Assembly: GCA_937980205.1 (NCBI GenBank)
Contig: CALJKW010000069.1
Coordinates: forward strand, 1-64,000
Direction of reading: 5' to 3'
Length of the DNA: 64,000 nucleotides
From: an uncultured Myxococcales bacterium
GTDB lineage: Bacteria > Myxococcota > Myxococcia > Myxococcales > Myxococcaceae
This document shows, one piece after another, positions 53,330 to 61,235 of this stretch. How positions within the stretch are numbered: position 1 is the stretch's first letter; each line of letters starts with the position of its first letter. Both the position numbers and the translations under genes were made by a program. The notes under the pieces are model-generated. The model did not search any database, was not told where the DNA came from, and saw nothing but the letters and a program-made list of their open reading frames with translations.

Positions 53330-55015
53330 GTGGACGTCTTCATCGCCAACGCGCGCGTGCGCCTGAACGACAGCGACGTCCTCGGCGAAGGCGGAGAGGC
53401 GCGCGTCTACCGCGCCGGCGATCAGGCGGTGAAGCTCTTCCACGCGCCGAGCGCGCTCAAGGCCGAGAAGCTGGCCCGCTTCCCGCGAGGCCTGCCGCGA
53501 GAGGTCATCGCTCCGCGCACGACGGTGCACGACGCGCGCGGCACGGTCATCGGCTACGCGATGCCGGCAGTGCTCGGCCACGAAGAGCTCGCGCGCCTGT
53601 CGAGCCGCCGCTGGCGCGAGGGAGCCGTCAGCAACGCGCGCGTGCTGGAGCTGTTCGACGCGCTGCGCTCGCTGCTCGAGCGCCTGCACGCGGCGCAAGT
53701 CGTCGTCGGAGATCTCAACGACGGCAACGTCCTGTTCGATCGCGGCCTCGCGCTGATCGACGCCGACTCGATGCAGTACGCCGGGCTGCCCTGCATCGTC
53801 GGCCACGAGCGCACGCTGGCGCCGGAGCTGTACGGCGTCGATCTCACCCGCGCGCCCGCCTTCACGGCGGCCACCGATGCCTACGCGTGGAACGTGCTGC
53901 TGTTCTCGAGCCTGCTCTACGTGCACCCGTACGGCGGCGTGCACCCGAAGCTGCCGACGCTGCTGCGGCGAGCGGAGGCGCGGCACAGCATCCTCGAGCC
54001 CGACGTCACGTTCCCGAAGTGCGCGGTGCACTACCGCGTGCTGCCGGACGAGGCGCTGCACCACTTCGCCCGCGTCTTCGGCCGCGACGGCGAGCGCTCG
54101 ATGCCGGGCTTCAGCATGCAGTGGACGAAGTGCCAGTGCGGCCTCGAGCACGCGCGCTCGGCGTGTCCCGACTGCCAGCGGCGCGGGCCGGCGGCGGCGC
54201 GGCAGGCGATCCGCAGCAACGGGCGGTGCAGCGCGCGCACGATGTTCTCCACGCCGGGCCGAATCCTCGAGGCCGCGCTGCAGGGCGGCCTGCGCTACGT
54301 CTACGAGGAGGGCGGCGTCGTCCGCCGCGAAGACGGCTCGGTGGTGCTCGACGGGCCGGCGCCGGTGGGCGCCCGCTTCGCGATCGCCGGCGCGTCGACG
54401 TGGGTGGCCGACCGCCTGGGCCGAGTCACGCGCGTGCAGAACGGCCGCGTCGCCGAGCGCGCGAGCACGGGCGTTCGCGGCACGGTGCCGGTGATGACCG
54501 GCACGTACCGCCTCGAGCAGGAGTGGATCGTCGAGCACGCGACCGGCGCGCGGATCGGCCAGGTGCTCGAGGGTCAGACGTGGCTGTGGAGCGGCGACCG
54601 GCTGGGGCTGGGCCTCTACCGCGTCGGGGACTTCACGCATGTCTTCCTGCTCGAGCGCGGCCGGCTCGTCGAAGCGTCGTGCGTCTTCGACGACGGCCAC
54701 GCGCTGCTCTCGGCCACGTGGGAGCAGGACGGCCGCGAGACGAGCGAGCTCTGGCTGTTCAACGCGGCGGGCCAGCTGCTCGGCAGCGGAGAAGGACACG
54801 GGCGCGGTCGCGCCCTCCTCGGTGGGCGTGTCGTCTGCGCCACCGACCAGGGTCTGCTCTCGCTCAAGAACGACGGCGGAGTCCTCGTTCAGGGCACGTT
54901 ATTCACCGACACGGAGCCGTTCGTCGGCGCGGGCGACGAGCTGCTCGCCCAGCCCGACGGCTCGCTGGTCGTCGTCGGTCACCAGGAGATCGTCCAGCTG
55001 TCGCTGTCCCCCTGA
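53330..55015 (+). CDS. Atypical protein kinase with zinc-ribbon-like motif (TerY-P triad type)
   Basis: The 561-residue protein has a kinase-like N-terminal domain: GEGGEARVYRAGDQAVKLF, catalytic loop as VVGDLNDGNVLF (about residues 124-135) and IDADSMQY in place of DFG. This GDLN...IDxDS pattern is shared by the YegI-like kinases that partner PP2C and vWA proteins. A Cys cluster (CQCG...CPDC, about 265-285) is a zinc-ribbon candidate, and the C-terminal half is a beta-rich, propeller-like region (about 310-561). It starts at GTG 53330. The substrate is probably among the operon-mates. Confidence 0.8.
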   Translation: MDVFIANARVRLNDSDVLGEGGEARVYRAGDQAVKLFHAPSALKAEKLARFPRGLPREVIAPRTTVHDARGTVIGYAMPAVLGHEELARLSSRRWREGAVSNARVLELFDALRSLLERLHAAQVVVGDLNDGNVLFDRGLALIDADSMQYAGLPCIVGHERTLAPELYGVDLTRAPAFTAATDAYAWNVLLFSSLLYVHPYGGVHPKLPTLLRRAEARHSILEPDVTFPKCAVHYRVLPDEALHHFARVFGRDGERSMPGFSMQWTKCQCGLEHARSACPDCQRRGPAAARQAIRSNGRCSARTMFSTPGRILEAALQGGLRYVYEEGGVVRREDGSVVLDGPAPVGARFAIAGASTWVADRLGRVTRVQNGRVAERASTGVRGTVPVMTGTYRLEQEWIVEHATGARIGQVLEGQTWLWSGDRLGLGLYRVGDFTHVFLLERGRLVEASCVFDDGHALLSATWEQDGRETSELWLFNAAGQLLGSGEGHGRGRALLGGRVVCATDQGLLSLKNDGGVLVQGTLFTDTEPFVGAGDELLAQPDGSLVVVGHQEIVQLSLSP

Positions 55016-55027
55016 AGGAGAAACGCC

Positions 55028-55990
55028 ATGCCGTTGCCGCTGCCCGACCACTACGACCCGAAGCAGATCTCCCAGCTGTACCTCGAGCGCGGCGGCCTCA
55101 TCGCCGACGCCGCCGAGGCCTACGCGAAGAAGCACGGCATCAAGCCGGCGGGGCAGGACAAGCTGCGCATCGCGGCGTTCGGCATCGACGTGCAGGTCGG
55201 CTTCTGCACTCCGGGGGCGTCGCTGTTCGTGCCCGGTGCCGTCGAGGACACGCAGCGCACGGTCGAGTGGCTCTACCGGAACCTCGACAAGCTCACCGGG
55301 CTCTTCTTCTCGATGGACACGCACCGCGTGTTCCAGATCTTCCACCCGGCGTGGTGGGTGGACGCGAAGGGGAATCACCCGGCGCCGTTCACTCCGATCT
55401 TTCACGAGGAGGTGCGGGCCGGGAAGTGGACCGCGGTCAGCCACCCGAAGGAGAGCCTCGAGTACTGCAAGCGCCTCGAGGCGGCGGGGAAGTACGTGCT
55501 GACGATCTGGCCGTACCACACGCTGCTCGGCGGGCTGTCGCACGCGCTGGTGCCGGCGGTGATGGAGGCCGCGCTCTTCCACGCGCACGCGCGCAAGCAC
55601 CAGACGCACTTCGAGACCAAGGGCACGCACGCGATGACGGAGAACTACTCGGTGCTGTCGCCCGAGGTGACGGAGGTGAACGGGCAGGTGGTCGGCGCGT
55701 TCAACGCTCCGTTCTTCAAGATGCTGCTCGAGTACGACCGCGTGTACGTGTTCGGCCAGGCGAAGAGCCACTGCGTGCTCTCGACGCTGAACGACATCCA
55801 GGCGCACCTCGACCCGAAGCTGGCGGGGAAGATCTGGATCCTGGAAGACGCGATGAGCCCGGTGACTCCGCCGCCGCTGGACCCGCTCCCGGACGCGCTG
55901 AACTTCCCGCTGATCGCGAACAAGGCGATCGAGCAGTGGCGCGCGGCGGGGATGAACGTGGTGAAGACGAGCGACGAGGTGCGGCTGTGA
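55028..55990 (+). CDS. Cysteine hydrolase (isochorismatase/nicotinamidase-like)
   Basis: This 320-residue protein starts at ATG 55028 behind a strong AAGGAG site. The core is the cysteine-hydrolase fold: D54 in GIDVQVGF, and a catalytic Cys near residue 249 in QAKSHCVLS. Between them is a long insertion with HxxHxxH-like stretches. It is larger than PncA (about 200 residues), so it is a Pnc1-like relative whose substrate may be nicotinamide or a related amide. Its place between pncB and vWA supports an NAD-related role. Confidence 0.75.
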   Translation: MPLPLPDHYDPKQISQLYLERGGLIADAAEAYAKKHGIKPAGQDKLRIAAFGIDVQVGFCTPGASLFVPGAVEDTQRTVEWLYRNLDKLTGLFFSMDTHRVFQIFHPAWWVDAKGNHPAPFTPIFHEEVRAGKWTAVSHPKESLEYCKRLEAAGKYVLTIWPYHTLLGGLSHALVPAVMEAALFHAHARKHQTHFETKGTHAMTENYSVLSPEVTEVNGQVVGAFNAPFFKMLLEYDRVYVFGQAKSHCVLSTLNDIQAHLDPKLAGKIWILEDAMSPVTPPPLDPLPDALNFPLIANKAIEQWRAAGMNVVKTSDEVRL

Positions 55991-56697
55991 TCACCGGGAA
56001 CCTCGGATCGATCGTGGTGGCGGGCGCGGCCGGCAAGGCGCTCGAGGAGATCAACGCGTCGGACGTGACGCTCATCACGCTGCTCGTCGACCGGTCGAGC
56101 TCGATCGGCGATCGGCGACTGACGCAGGCCGTGCGCGAGGGGCAGAACGCGCTCGTCGACGCCTTCGCCGGCGCGCGCGAGCGGGATTCGGTGCTGATGG
56201 CGCTGTGGACGTTCGGCACCGACGCGCAGGTGCTGCACGGCTACGTCTCGGTCGACGACGCGGTGAAGCTCGACGGCTCGAACTACCGGCCCGGCGGCTC
56301 CACGCGCCTCTACGACACGTGGTGCGACGCGCTCGCGGCGAACGCGACCTACGCGCAGCGGCTGCGCGACGGCGGCATCCCGTGCCGGAGCGTCGTGGTC
56401 GTCGTCACCGACGGCGAGGACGTCGGCTCGAAGCGGACGGCCGGAGACTGCGCGCAGGTGTCGTCGCAGCTGCTGGCCACCGAGCAGTTCACGCTCGCGT
56501 TCGTCGGAGTCGGGAAAGACGTCGACTTCCACGCGGTCGCGAAGGCGATGGGCGTGCCGGACGGCTGCGTGCTGGTGCAACAGGACGCGACTCCGAGCGC
56601 GCTGCGCGCGGCCTTCGCGATGGTGAGCCGCTCTGCGATTCGGGCGAGCCAGGGGCGCATCGCTCCGGGAGCGAAGGCAGGGTTCTTCACGCCGTGA
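55987..56697 (+). CDS. von Willebrand factor A domain protein (TerY-like)
   Basis: From GTG 55987, overlapping the previous stop (GTGA), the protein has 236 residues. The vWA metal-ion-dependent adhesion motif is D-x-S-x-S in LLVDRSSSIGD (D35, S37, S39). The remaining ligands probably lie in GGSTRLYD and VVTDGEDVGS. It lacks a signal peptide and so is cytoplasmic. Together with the PP2C and the kinase it completes the vWA/phosphatase/kinase triad known as TerY-P. Its binding partner is unknown. Confidence 0.85.
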   Translation: MITGNLGSIVVAGAAGKALEEINASDVTLITLLVDRSSSIGDRRLTQAVREGQNALVDAFAGARERDSVLMALWTFGTDAQVLHGYVSVDDAVKLDGSNYRPGGSTRLYDTWCDALAANATYAQRLRDGGIPCRSVVVVVTDGEDVGSKRTAGDCAQVSSQLLATEQFTLAFVGVGKDVDFHAVAKAMGVPDGCVLVQQDATPSALRAAFAMVSRSAIRASQGRIAPGAKAGFFTP

Positions 56698-56718
56698 GCT
56701 CGAGGCGCCTCGTGGCGT

Positions 56719-57180
56719 TCAGGGACCGGTATGCAGTCGGAAGCGGCACTTCTGGCCCATGACGTCGAGCTCGACGAGCTCACCGCGGATCTCATGACTC
56801 CAGGGCGGCTCGACGAAGGTCGACCAGAGCCGTTTCGCGCTCAGGTCGTAGGCAGCGAACTGAAGCTCGGCGAGCATCAGCACGACGTCGCCGTGGCGCT
56901 CCCAAGCCCAGAACCCAGCGTCGGCTGTGTCTGACCACCATTCGTCTCCCGTCGAGAGCGAGTACGCGCGGATGAGCTTGCCCACGCCGAGGAAGAGCGT
57001 TTGTGTCTCCGGCACGATGGCAATGCCGGGCATGAAGCCGGCCGATGGTCCCGGGTCGACCGCCTCGCTGCAGCCGATCAGCTTCCGTCCGTCGCTGACC
57101 CTGCGCACGGCAAGCTCGAGGCGCGGCTCCGCTGTGAGACTCAGCTCCACGATCCAGTCGGCGACGCACACTCGAATCAC
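56719..57180 (-). CDS. Hypothetical protein, PQQ-repeat-like
   Basis: The 153-residue protein begins MIRVCVADWIVELSLTAEPRLELAVRR and shows a repeated pattern of strands with aromatic turns (LIRAYSLSTGDEWWSD, FAAYDLSAKRLWSTF) reminiscent of PQQ/WD-like beta-propeller blades. No signal peptide is present. It starts one base after the stop of the ADP-ribosylglycohydrolase gene on the same strand, so it is probably co-transcribed. Function unknown. Confidence 0.6.
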   Translation of the reverse strand: MIRVCVADWIVELSLTAEPRLELAVRRVSDGRKLIGCSEAVDPGPSAGFMPGIAIVPETQTLFLGVGKLIRAYSLSTGDEWWSDTADAGFWAWERHGDVVLMLAELQFAAYDLSAKRLWSTFVEPPWSHEIRGELVELDVMGQKCRFRLHTGP

Positions 57181-58233
57181 TCAAAGCTCCAGCGCCAACG
57201 CCATCAACTCATCCGCGCGCTCGACGTCGCGGACCCAGTCCACCGGCAACGCTCTCGCTCCCACGCGGGCGCCCACGAGCGCGCCGGCGAGCGTGGCGAT
57301 GCTGTCGCTGTCTCCCGGCGTGTTGGCGCCTTCGAGGATCGCGGCCCGCGCGTCGTCGGGGTGCCGCTCGAGGATGTACACGGCGGCCGAGATGGCCTCG
57401 TGCGCAGCCCAGGCCCGCAGGCGATCGAGCGTGACCTCGGGACCCACGTCGGTGCGCGCGTCGTCGATGGCCGCCGCCATCATGCACGCGGTCTTCGCGC
57501 TGTAGCGGCAGGCGGCGCCGACCATCTCGCCGGTGGCGCGCCGCACCGGCTCTCCGCGCGCGAGCAACGCGACGCCCACGGCCATCGCGGCACAGGCCGC
57601 GAGCGCGATCGGATCCCGATGCGTGAGCTTCGAGTGGTGCACGGCCCACTCTTCGGCGCGCCTGACGTCCTGCGCGAAGACGAGCCCGAACGGATACGCG
57701 CGCATGACCGAGCCGCAGCCGCCGGCGTCGGGCTTCCCCGCGCTCGACCAGTGCTCTCCGCGGCTGAGCGCCTCGCACCCCGCGAGGCACGCATTCCCGG
57801 GCGCGCGATGCCCACCCTGCGGCTCCACCGCCCAGTCGACGAACTTCTTCGCCATGAGCTGCATGGCACCGTCGAGATCCGACGTGCCGGCCTCGAGCAG
57901 CGCGCGCAGCACGCACTCGGCCATCTGCGTGTCGTCGGTGTACGGCGCGAAGTGCTTGCCCTCGCGATCCCAGTAGAGCTCGAACTTCGTGACGCCCTCG
58001 GGGCCGTACTTCGAGCGGATCTGCGCCACCGACTGCACGAACTCGGTGGGGTGTCCCATCGCGTCACCGATGGCGGCTCCGAGCACGGCGCCGGCGCAGA
58101 TGTCCTGCCACGGCTTGAGCGTGGGAAGGACCTCGAGGACCGGCTTCGCAGGAGCCGGCTTCGCTTCCCGCGGCGTCGCCACTTCGGGCGGAGGCGGAGG
58201 ACCGCCCTCCAACAGTCCGAGCTGCTTGGCCAT
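57181..58233 (-). CDS. ADP-ribosylglycohydrolase family protein
   Basis: The 350-residue protein has an N-terminal Pro/Ala-rich leader (about 45 residues). An ADP-ribosylglycohydrolase (DraG/ARH) domain follows, with GAAIGDAMGHPTEF, the metal-site TDDTQMA and GDSDSIATLAGALVGA near the end. Enzymes of this family remove ADP-ribose from proteins or small molecules using two magnesium ions. It lies next to, but on the opposite strand from, the NAD-salvage/TerY-P operon, which hints at an ADP-ribose cycle. The start is ATG 58233. Confidence 0.88.
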   Translation of the reverse strand: MAKQLGLLEGGPPPPPEVATPREAKPAPAKPVLEVLPTLKPWQDICAGAVLGAAIGDAMGHPTEFVQSVAQIRSKYGPEGVTKFELYWDREGKHFAPYTDDTQMAECVLRALLEAGTSDLDGAMQLMAKKFVDWAVEPQGGHRAPGNACLAGCEALSRGEHWSSAGKPDAGGCGSVMRAYPFGLVFAQDVRRAEEWAVHHSKLTHRDPIALAACAAMAVGVALLARGEPVRRATGEMVGAACRYSAKTACMMAAAIDDARTDVGPEVTLDRLRAWAAHEAISAAVYILERHPDDARAAILEGANTPGDSDSIATLAGALVGARVGARALPVDWVRDVERADELMALALEL

Positions 58234-58248
58234 GCTCGGCAGCCTAGC

Positions 58249-59163
58249 TCAGCGGTACTCGGCGTACGGCCCGGCGCGACCCTTCTCCTGGTCCTCCATG
58301 AACCGCCACACGTCCGGCCGCGAGCCGTCGACGTCGGTGAAGCCGTACTCCTTCGCGAGCTGGCCGCTGGTCACCGACTGCTGGTTCCACCGCGCGCGCT
58401 TCGGGTCGGCGGCGATCGCGGCGATGGCGCGGCCGACGTAGCGGGGCGACTCCGAGAGCGCGAAGTCCGGCGGCGCCCGCGGCGCCTCTCTCCACTTCTC
58501 CTCGGTCGCGCCGAACGCCTCGAGCATGAGCTCGCTGCGCATCCAGCCCGGCGTCACCGCGACGGCAGTCGCCCCGCGGGAGCCGAGCTCGTGCCCGAGC
58601 GACCACGCGAGCCGATTCACCGCGACCTTCGCGAGGTCGTAGAACGCGGAGATGCGGTAGTGCCCGGCGTTGTACGCGGCGGTCCCGTCGGTCACCTCGA
58701 CGAGCAGGCCTCCCTCGCGCGCCACGAGCAGCGGCAGCAGCGCGTGCGCGGTGATGAGGTGCGTGTCGATCGCGAGCCGCAGCGTGCGCAGGCCCTTCTC
58801 GAGATCCACCTCCCAGATGGGCTTGTTCCAATCCGGCGGCATGCCCTTCAAGACCTCGGCGCCCCAGATGTCGTTCACCAGCACGTCGATGCGGCCATGC
58901 TCGGCGCGCAGCTCGTCGGCGAGCCTTCGCACCTGCGCGACGTCGAGGTGATCGACCACCTTCGCGACGCCGCCGCACAGCTCGGCGGTCTCTTCAATCG
59001 TCTCCGGCCGGCCCTCGTAGTCGGACTTCATGCGCCGCGTTCGCGACGAGCGGCCGGTGCAGACGACGGTGGCTCCGGCCTCGCCGAGCGCCAGGGCGAT
59101 TCCGCGGCCGGCCCCTCGGGTGGCTCCGGCGACGACGGCGACCTTTCCCTGGAGTGGCTTCAT
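58249..59163 (-). CDS. Short-chain dehydrogenase/reductase
   Basis: The 304-residue protein has the SDR cofactor motif VVAGATRGAGRGIALALGEAG near the start, DVLVND in the middle and YDLAK as the Y-x3-K catalytic pair. The final quarter (from about 215) is longer than a minimal SDR. NAD(P) binding is likely, and the substrate is unknown. Start ATG 59163 is the first that fits the fold. It runs in the same direction as the ARH gene, with 15 bases between them. Confidence 0.85.
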   Translation of the reverse strand: MKPLQGKVAVVAGATRGAGRGIALALGEAGATVVCTGRSSRTRRMKSDYEGRPETIEETAELCGGVAKVVDHLDVAQVRRLADELRAEHGRIDVLVNDIWGAEVLKGMPPDWNKPIWEVDLEKGLRTLRLAIDTHLITAHALLPLLVAREGGLLVEVTDGTAAYNAGHYRISAFYDLAKVAVNRLAWSLGHELGSRGATAVAVTPGWMRSELMLEAFGATEEKWREAPRAPPDFALSESPRYVGRAIAAIAADPKRARWNQQSVTSGQLAKEYGFTDVDGSRPDVWRFMEDQEKGRAGPYAEYR

Positions 59164-59227
59164 CACAGGTCCTCTACCGTACGACCCGCGCGATGGGCAG
59201 CTCGAGCTCCTGCGATAGACTGCGCGC

Positions 59228-59731
59228 GTGTCCGCTGCGGTCTGCTCGTCGTGCGGCAAGCCGGAGTCCGGGCTCGCTCGTGGCGAGTTCTGCGAATACT
59301 GCATGGCGCCGATGCTGGTGCCGGCGGCGCCGCTCGAGACCCGGCGCTGCTACGGGTGCAACGCGAGCTTCGACATCCGGGCCGACCTGAGCGACCGCCT
59401 CTGCGAGCGCTGCCGCGCGGGGCGCACGGAGTCGAGCTCCGGCCCCGTGGTGACCGGCGGAGACCCGGAGCAGAGCGCCGTGCTCTCGGCCTTTCTCCTG
59501 GGCCTCGCCACGGTGCCGATCGCCGGCGTGGGCATCTGGGTTCTTCGGGCGGTCTGGCAGGTCTCCCCGGGCCTCGTCGTCTGGGGCTTCATCGGGCTGA
59601 CGGTCCTCGGCGGCGTGGCCCGGCCATTCGTCAGGAAGAAGCGCGGCCCGCTGGCCGTGGAAGTGGCGGGGTACGCCGGGGTCTTTCTCTCGCTGGTGCT
59701 GGTGGCCCTGCTGGGGTCGCTGCTCGAATAG
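59228..59731 (+). CDS. Zinc-ribbon membrane protein
   Basis: From GTG 59228 the 167-residue product has two Cys pairs in its first 65 residues (CSSCGKPESG...CEYC and CYGC...CERC), a probable double zinc ribbon. A short linker and two or three membrane helices (SAVLSAFLLGLATVPIAGVGIWVL, GLVVWGFIGLTVLGGVA, LSLVLVALLGSLL) follow. It diverges from the SDR gene and precedes the LRR protein by 53 bases. No specific function can be given. Confidence 0.65.
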   Translation: MSAAVCSSCGKPESGLARGEFCEYCMAPMLVPAAPLETRRCYGCNASFDIRADLSDRLCERCRAGRTESSSGPVVTGGDPEQSAVLSAFLLGLATVPIAGVGIWVLRAVWQVSPGLVVWGFIGLTVLGGVARPFVRKKRGPLAVEVAGYAGVFLSLVLVALLGSLLE

Positions 59732-59784
59732 GAGCGGTCGAAACAACCGCCGCACCCGCGCAGTTACACTCGTCTCCAGGGAAG

Positions 59785-61179
59785 ATGCTGCTCCTCGACG
59801 CCAGCCATGAAGAAGCGATCGACCGGCTGCTCGCCGCGGCGAACGGGCGGCGCACGGCCCGCGTCATGCGCCGCCTCGACGTGCTGAACACGGTCGAAGA
59901 GGCGCTGCGCAACGGGTTCGCGCTGCGCACCGCAGGCAGCGTGGACGACGCCCGCGCGCAGACGACGCTGGTGCTCGTGGTGCGCACCGAGCGCGGCGTG
60001 ACCATCGGCATCGGAGCCGCGCGCGGCTCGTCCCCCGAGCCGGGCCAGCTGTGGCCGGTGCTCGACCGGTGGATCCCCGACGGCAGCCCGCGGTGCCTGG
60101 CGCGCGCACATTCGTGGGCGCGGCGCCTGCGCGACAAGTGCCTCGAGGTTCCGCTCGGAGAGCACGGCCCCCATCAGCCCGCGAGCTCCGACGAGGCGCT
60201 GCTGGCCTCGGTGCTCGCGCAGCCCGACTCGGCGGAGCGCCGCAGCGTCTACGCCGATCTGCTGCAGGAGCGCGGCGACCCGCGCGGCGAGCTCATCTCC
60301 GTGCAGCAGATGCTCGAGCGCCTCGACGAGGATGACGGCCGCCGCACGGCGCTGAAGGAGCGTGAGGTGCTGCTCCGCGCGCCCCTCGAGCAGGCGTGGC
60401 GCGACCGGCTGCAGGACCACGTCATCCACCTCGAGTACCGCGGCGGCTTCGTCGAGCGCGCGGTGCTGAACGCCTCGGCGCTGAGTGACGCGAACGGCGT
60501 GGCGCTGCTCGAGTCCGAGCCGGTGCGCGAGCTGCGGCTCATCGATCTGTCTCCTGACGACGTGCCCCGCTTGCTGCTCGCGCCGTGGCTGTCGCGGCTG
60601 ACCGCGCTCGAGCTGCACCACCTGAACCCGCGCGACCGCCGCCGCTCGCTGAACGGCGACGACGTCGTGCGCCTGCTCGACACCGACAAGCTGCGCAAGC
60701 TCACGCGCCTCGACTTCACCGGCCACGCGCTCGACGACACCGGGCTCATGATGTTCGCGCACAACGTGACCGCGGCCGTGCCGCGGCTCGAGCAGCTCGT
60801 CATCTCGCGCGATGCGCTGACTCCGGTCGGCGTCGGGGTGCTCGTCGAGCACCACTGGTTCACCCGCCTCACCACGCTGGATCTGTCGAGGAATCACCTC
60901 GGCATGGGGGGCGCGGCGCTGGTGGCGAACACCGTCTCTCCGCTCAAGATGAGGTCGCTCGACCTGGGAACCAACCTGCTCGGGGACGAGGGCGCGCACG
61001 TGATCGCGGGCTCTCCGCGCCTCCAGGGACTGGAATTCCTCGGCCTGTACGGAAATCACATCGGTCCGTTCGGCGCGCGGCAGCTGCTCGATTCTCCGTT
61101 CCTGAAGGGCGTAAAGCGCTTCAATCTCGACGGAAATCGCATCGGCTCGATCGCCGCAAAGCGACTCGCCGAACGGTGA
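59785..61179 (+). CDS. TIGR02996-domain / leucine-rich-repeat protein
   Basis: From ATG 59785 this 464-residue protein has an N-terminal unknown domain (residues 1-130) and the TIGR02996 repeat-companion motif (DSAERRSVYADLLQERGDPRGELISVQ, about 152-178). Leucine-rich repeats follow, of the RNase-inhibitor-like type (LTTLDLSRNHLGMGGAALVA, MRSLDLGTNLLGDEGAHVIA). This architecture is well known in myxobacteria and Gemmata, where its role is undefined but presumed protein binding. The long open frame upstream is antisense to the ARH and SDR genes. Confidence 0.85.
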   Translation: MLLLDASHEEAIDRLLAAANGRRTARVMRRLDVLNTVEEALRNGFALRTAGSVDDARAQTTLVLVVRTERGVTIGIGAARGSSPEPGQLWPVLDRWIPDGSPRCLARAHSWARRLRDKCLEVPLGEHGPHQPASSDEALLASVLAQPDSAERRSVYADLLQERGDPRGELISVQQMLERLDEDDGRRTALKEREVLLRAPLEQAWRDRLQDHVIHLEYRGGFVERAVLNASALSDANGVALLESEPVRELRLIDLSPDDVPRLLLAPWLSRLTALELHHLNPRDRRRSLNGDDVVRLLDTDKLRKLTRLDFTGHALDDTGLMMFAHNVTAAVPRLEQLVISRDALTPVGVGVLVEHHWFTRLTTLDLSRNHLGMGGAALVANTVSPLKMRSLDLGTNLLGDEGAHVIAGSPRLQGLEFLGLYGNHIGPFGARQLLDSPFLKGVKRFNLDGNRIGSIAAKRLAER

Positions 61180-61235
61180 CGTCACGGTTTCAACCTTGAC
61201 GAACCATCCAGCCGCCTCATATCTGAGGGCGCTTC

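Noticed and set aside
57001..59784. A plus-strand open frame running into the LRR gene
   Set aside because: It is antisense to the ARH and SDR genes. The real start of the LRR protein is ATG 59785.
61196..61225. TTGACG...TATCTG as a topA promoter
   Set aside because: The spacing is 18 and the -10 box would overlap the ribosome site of topA, leaving almost no leader. It is probably chance.
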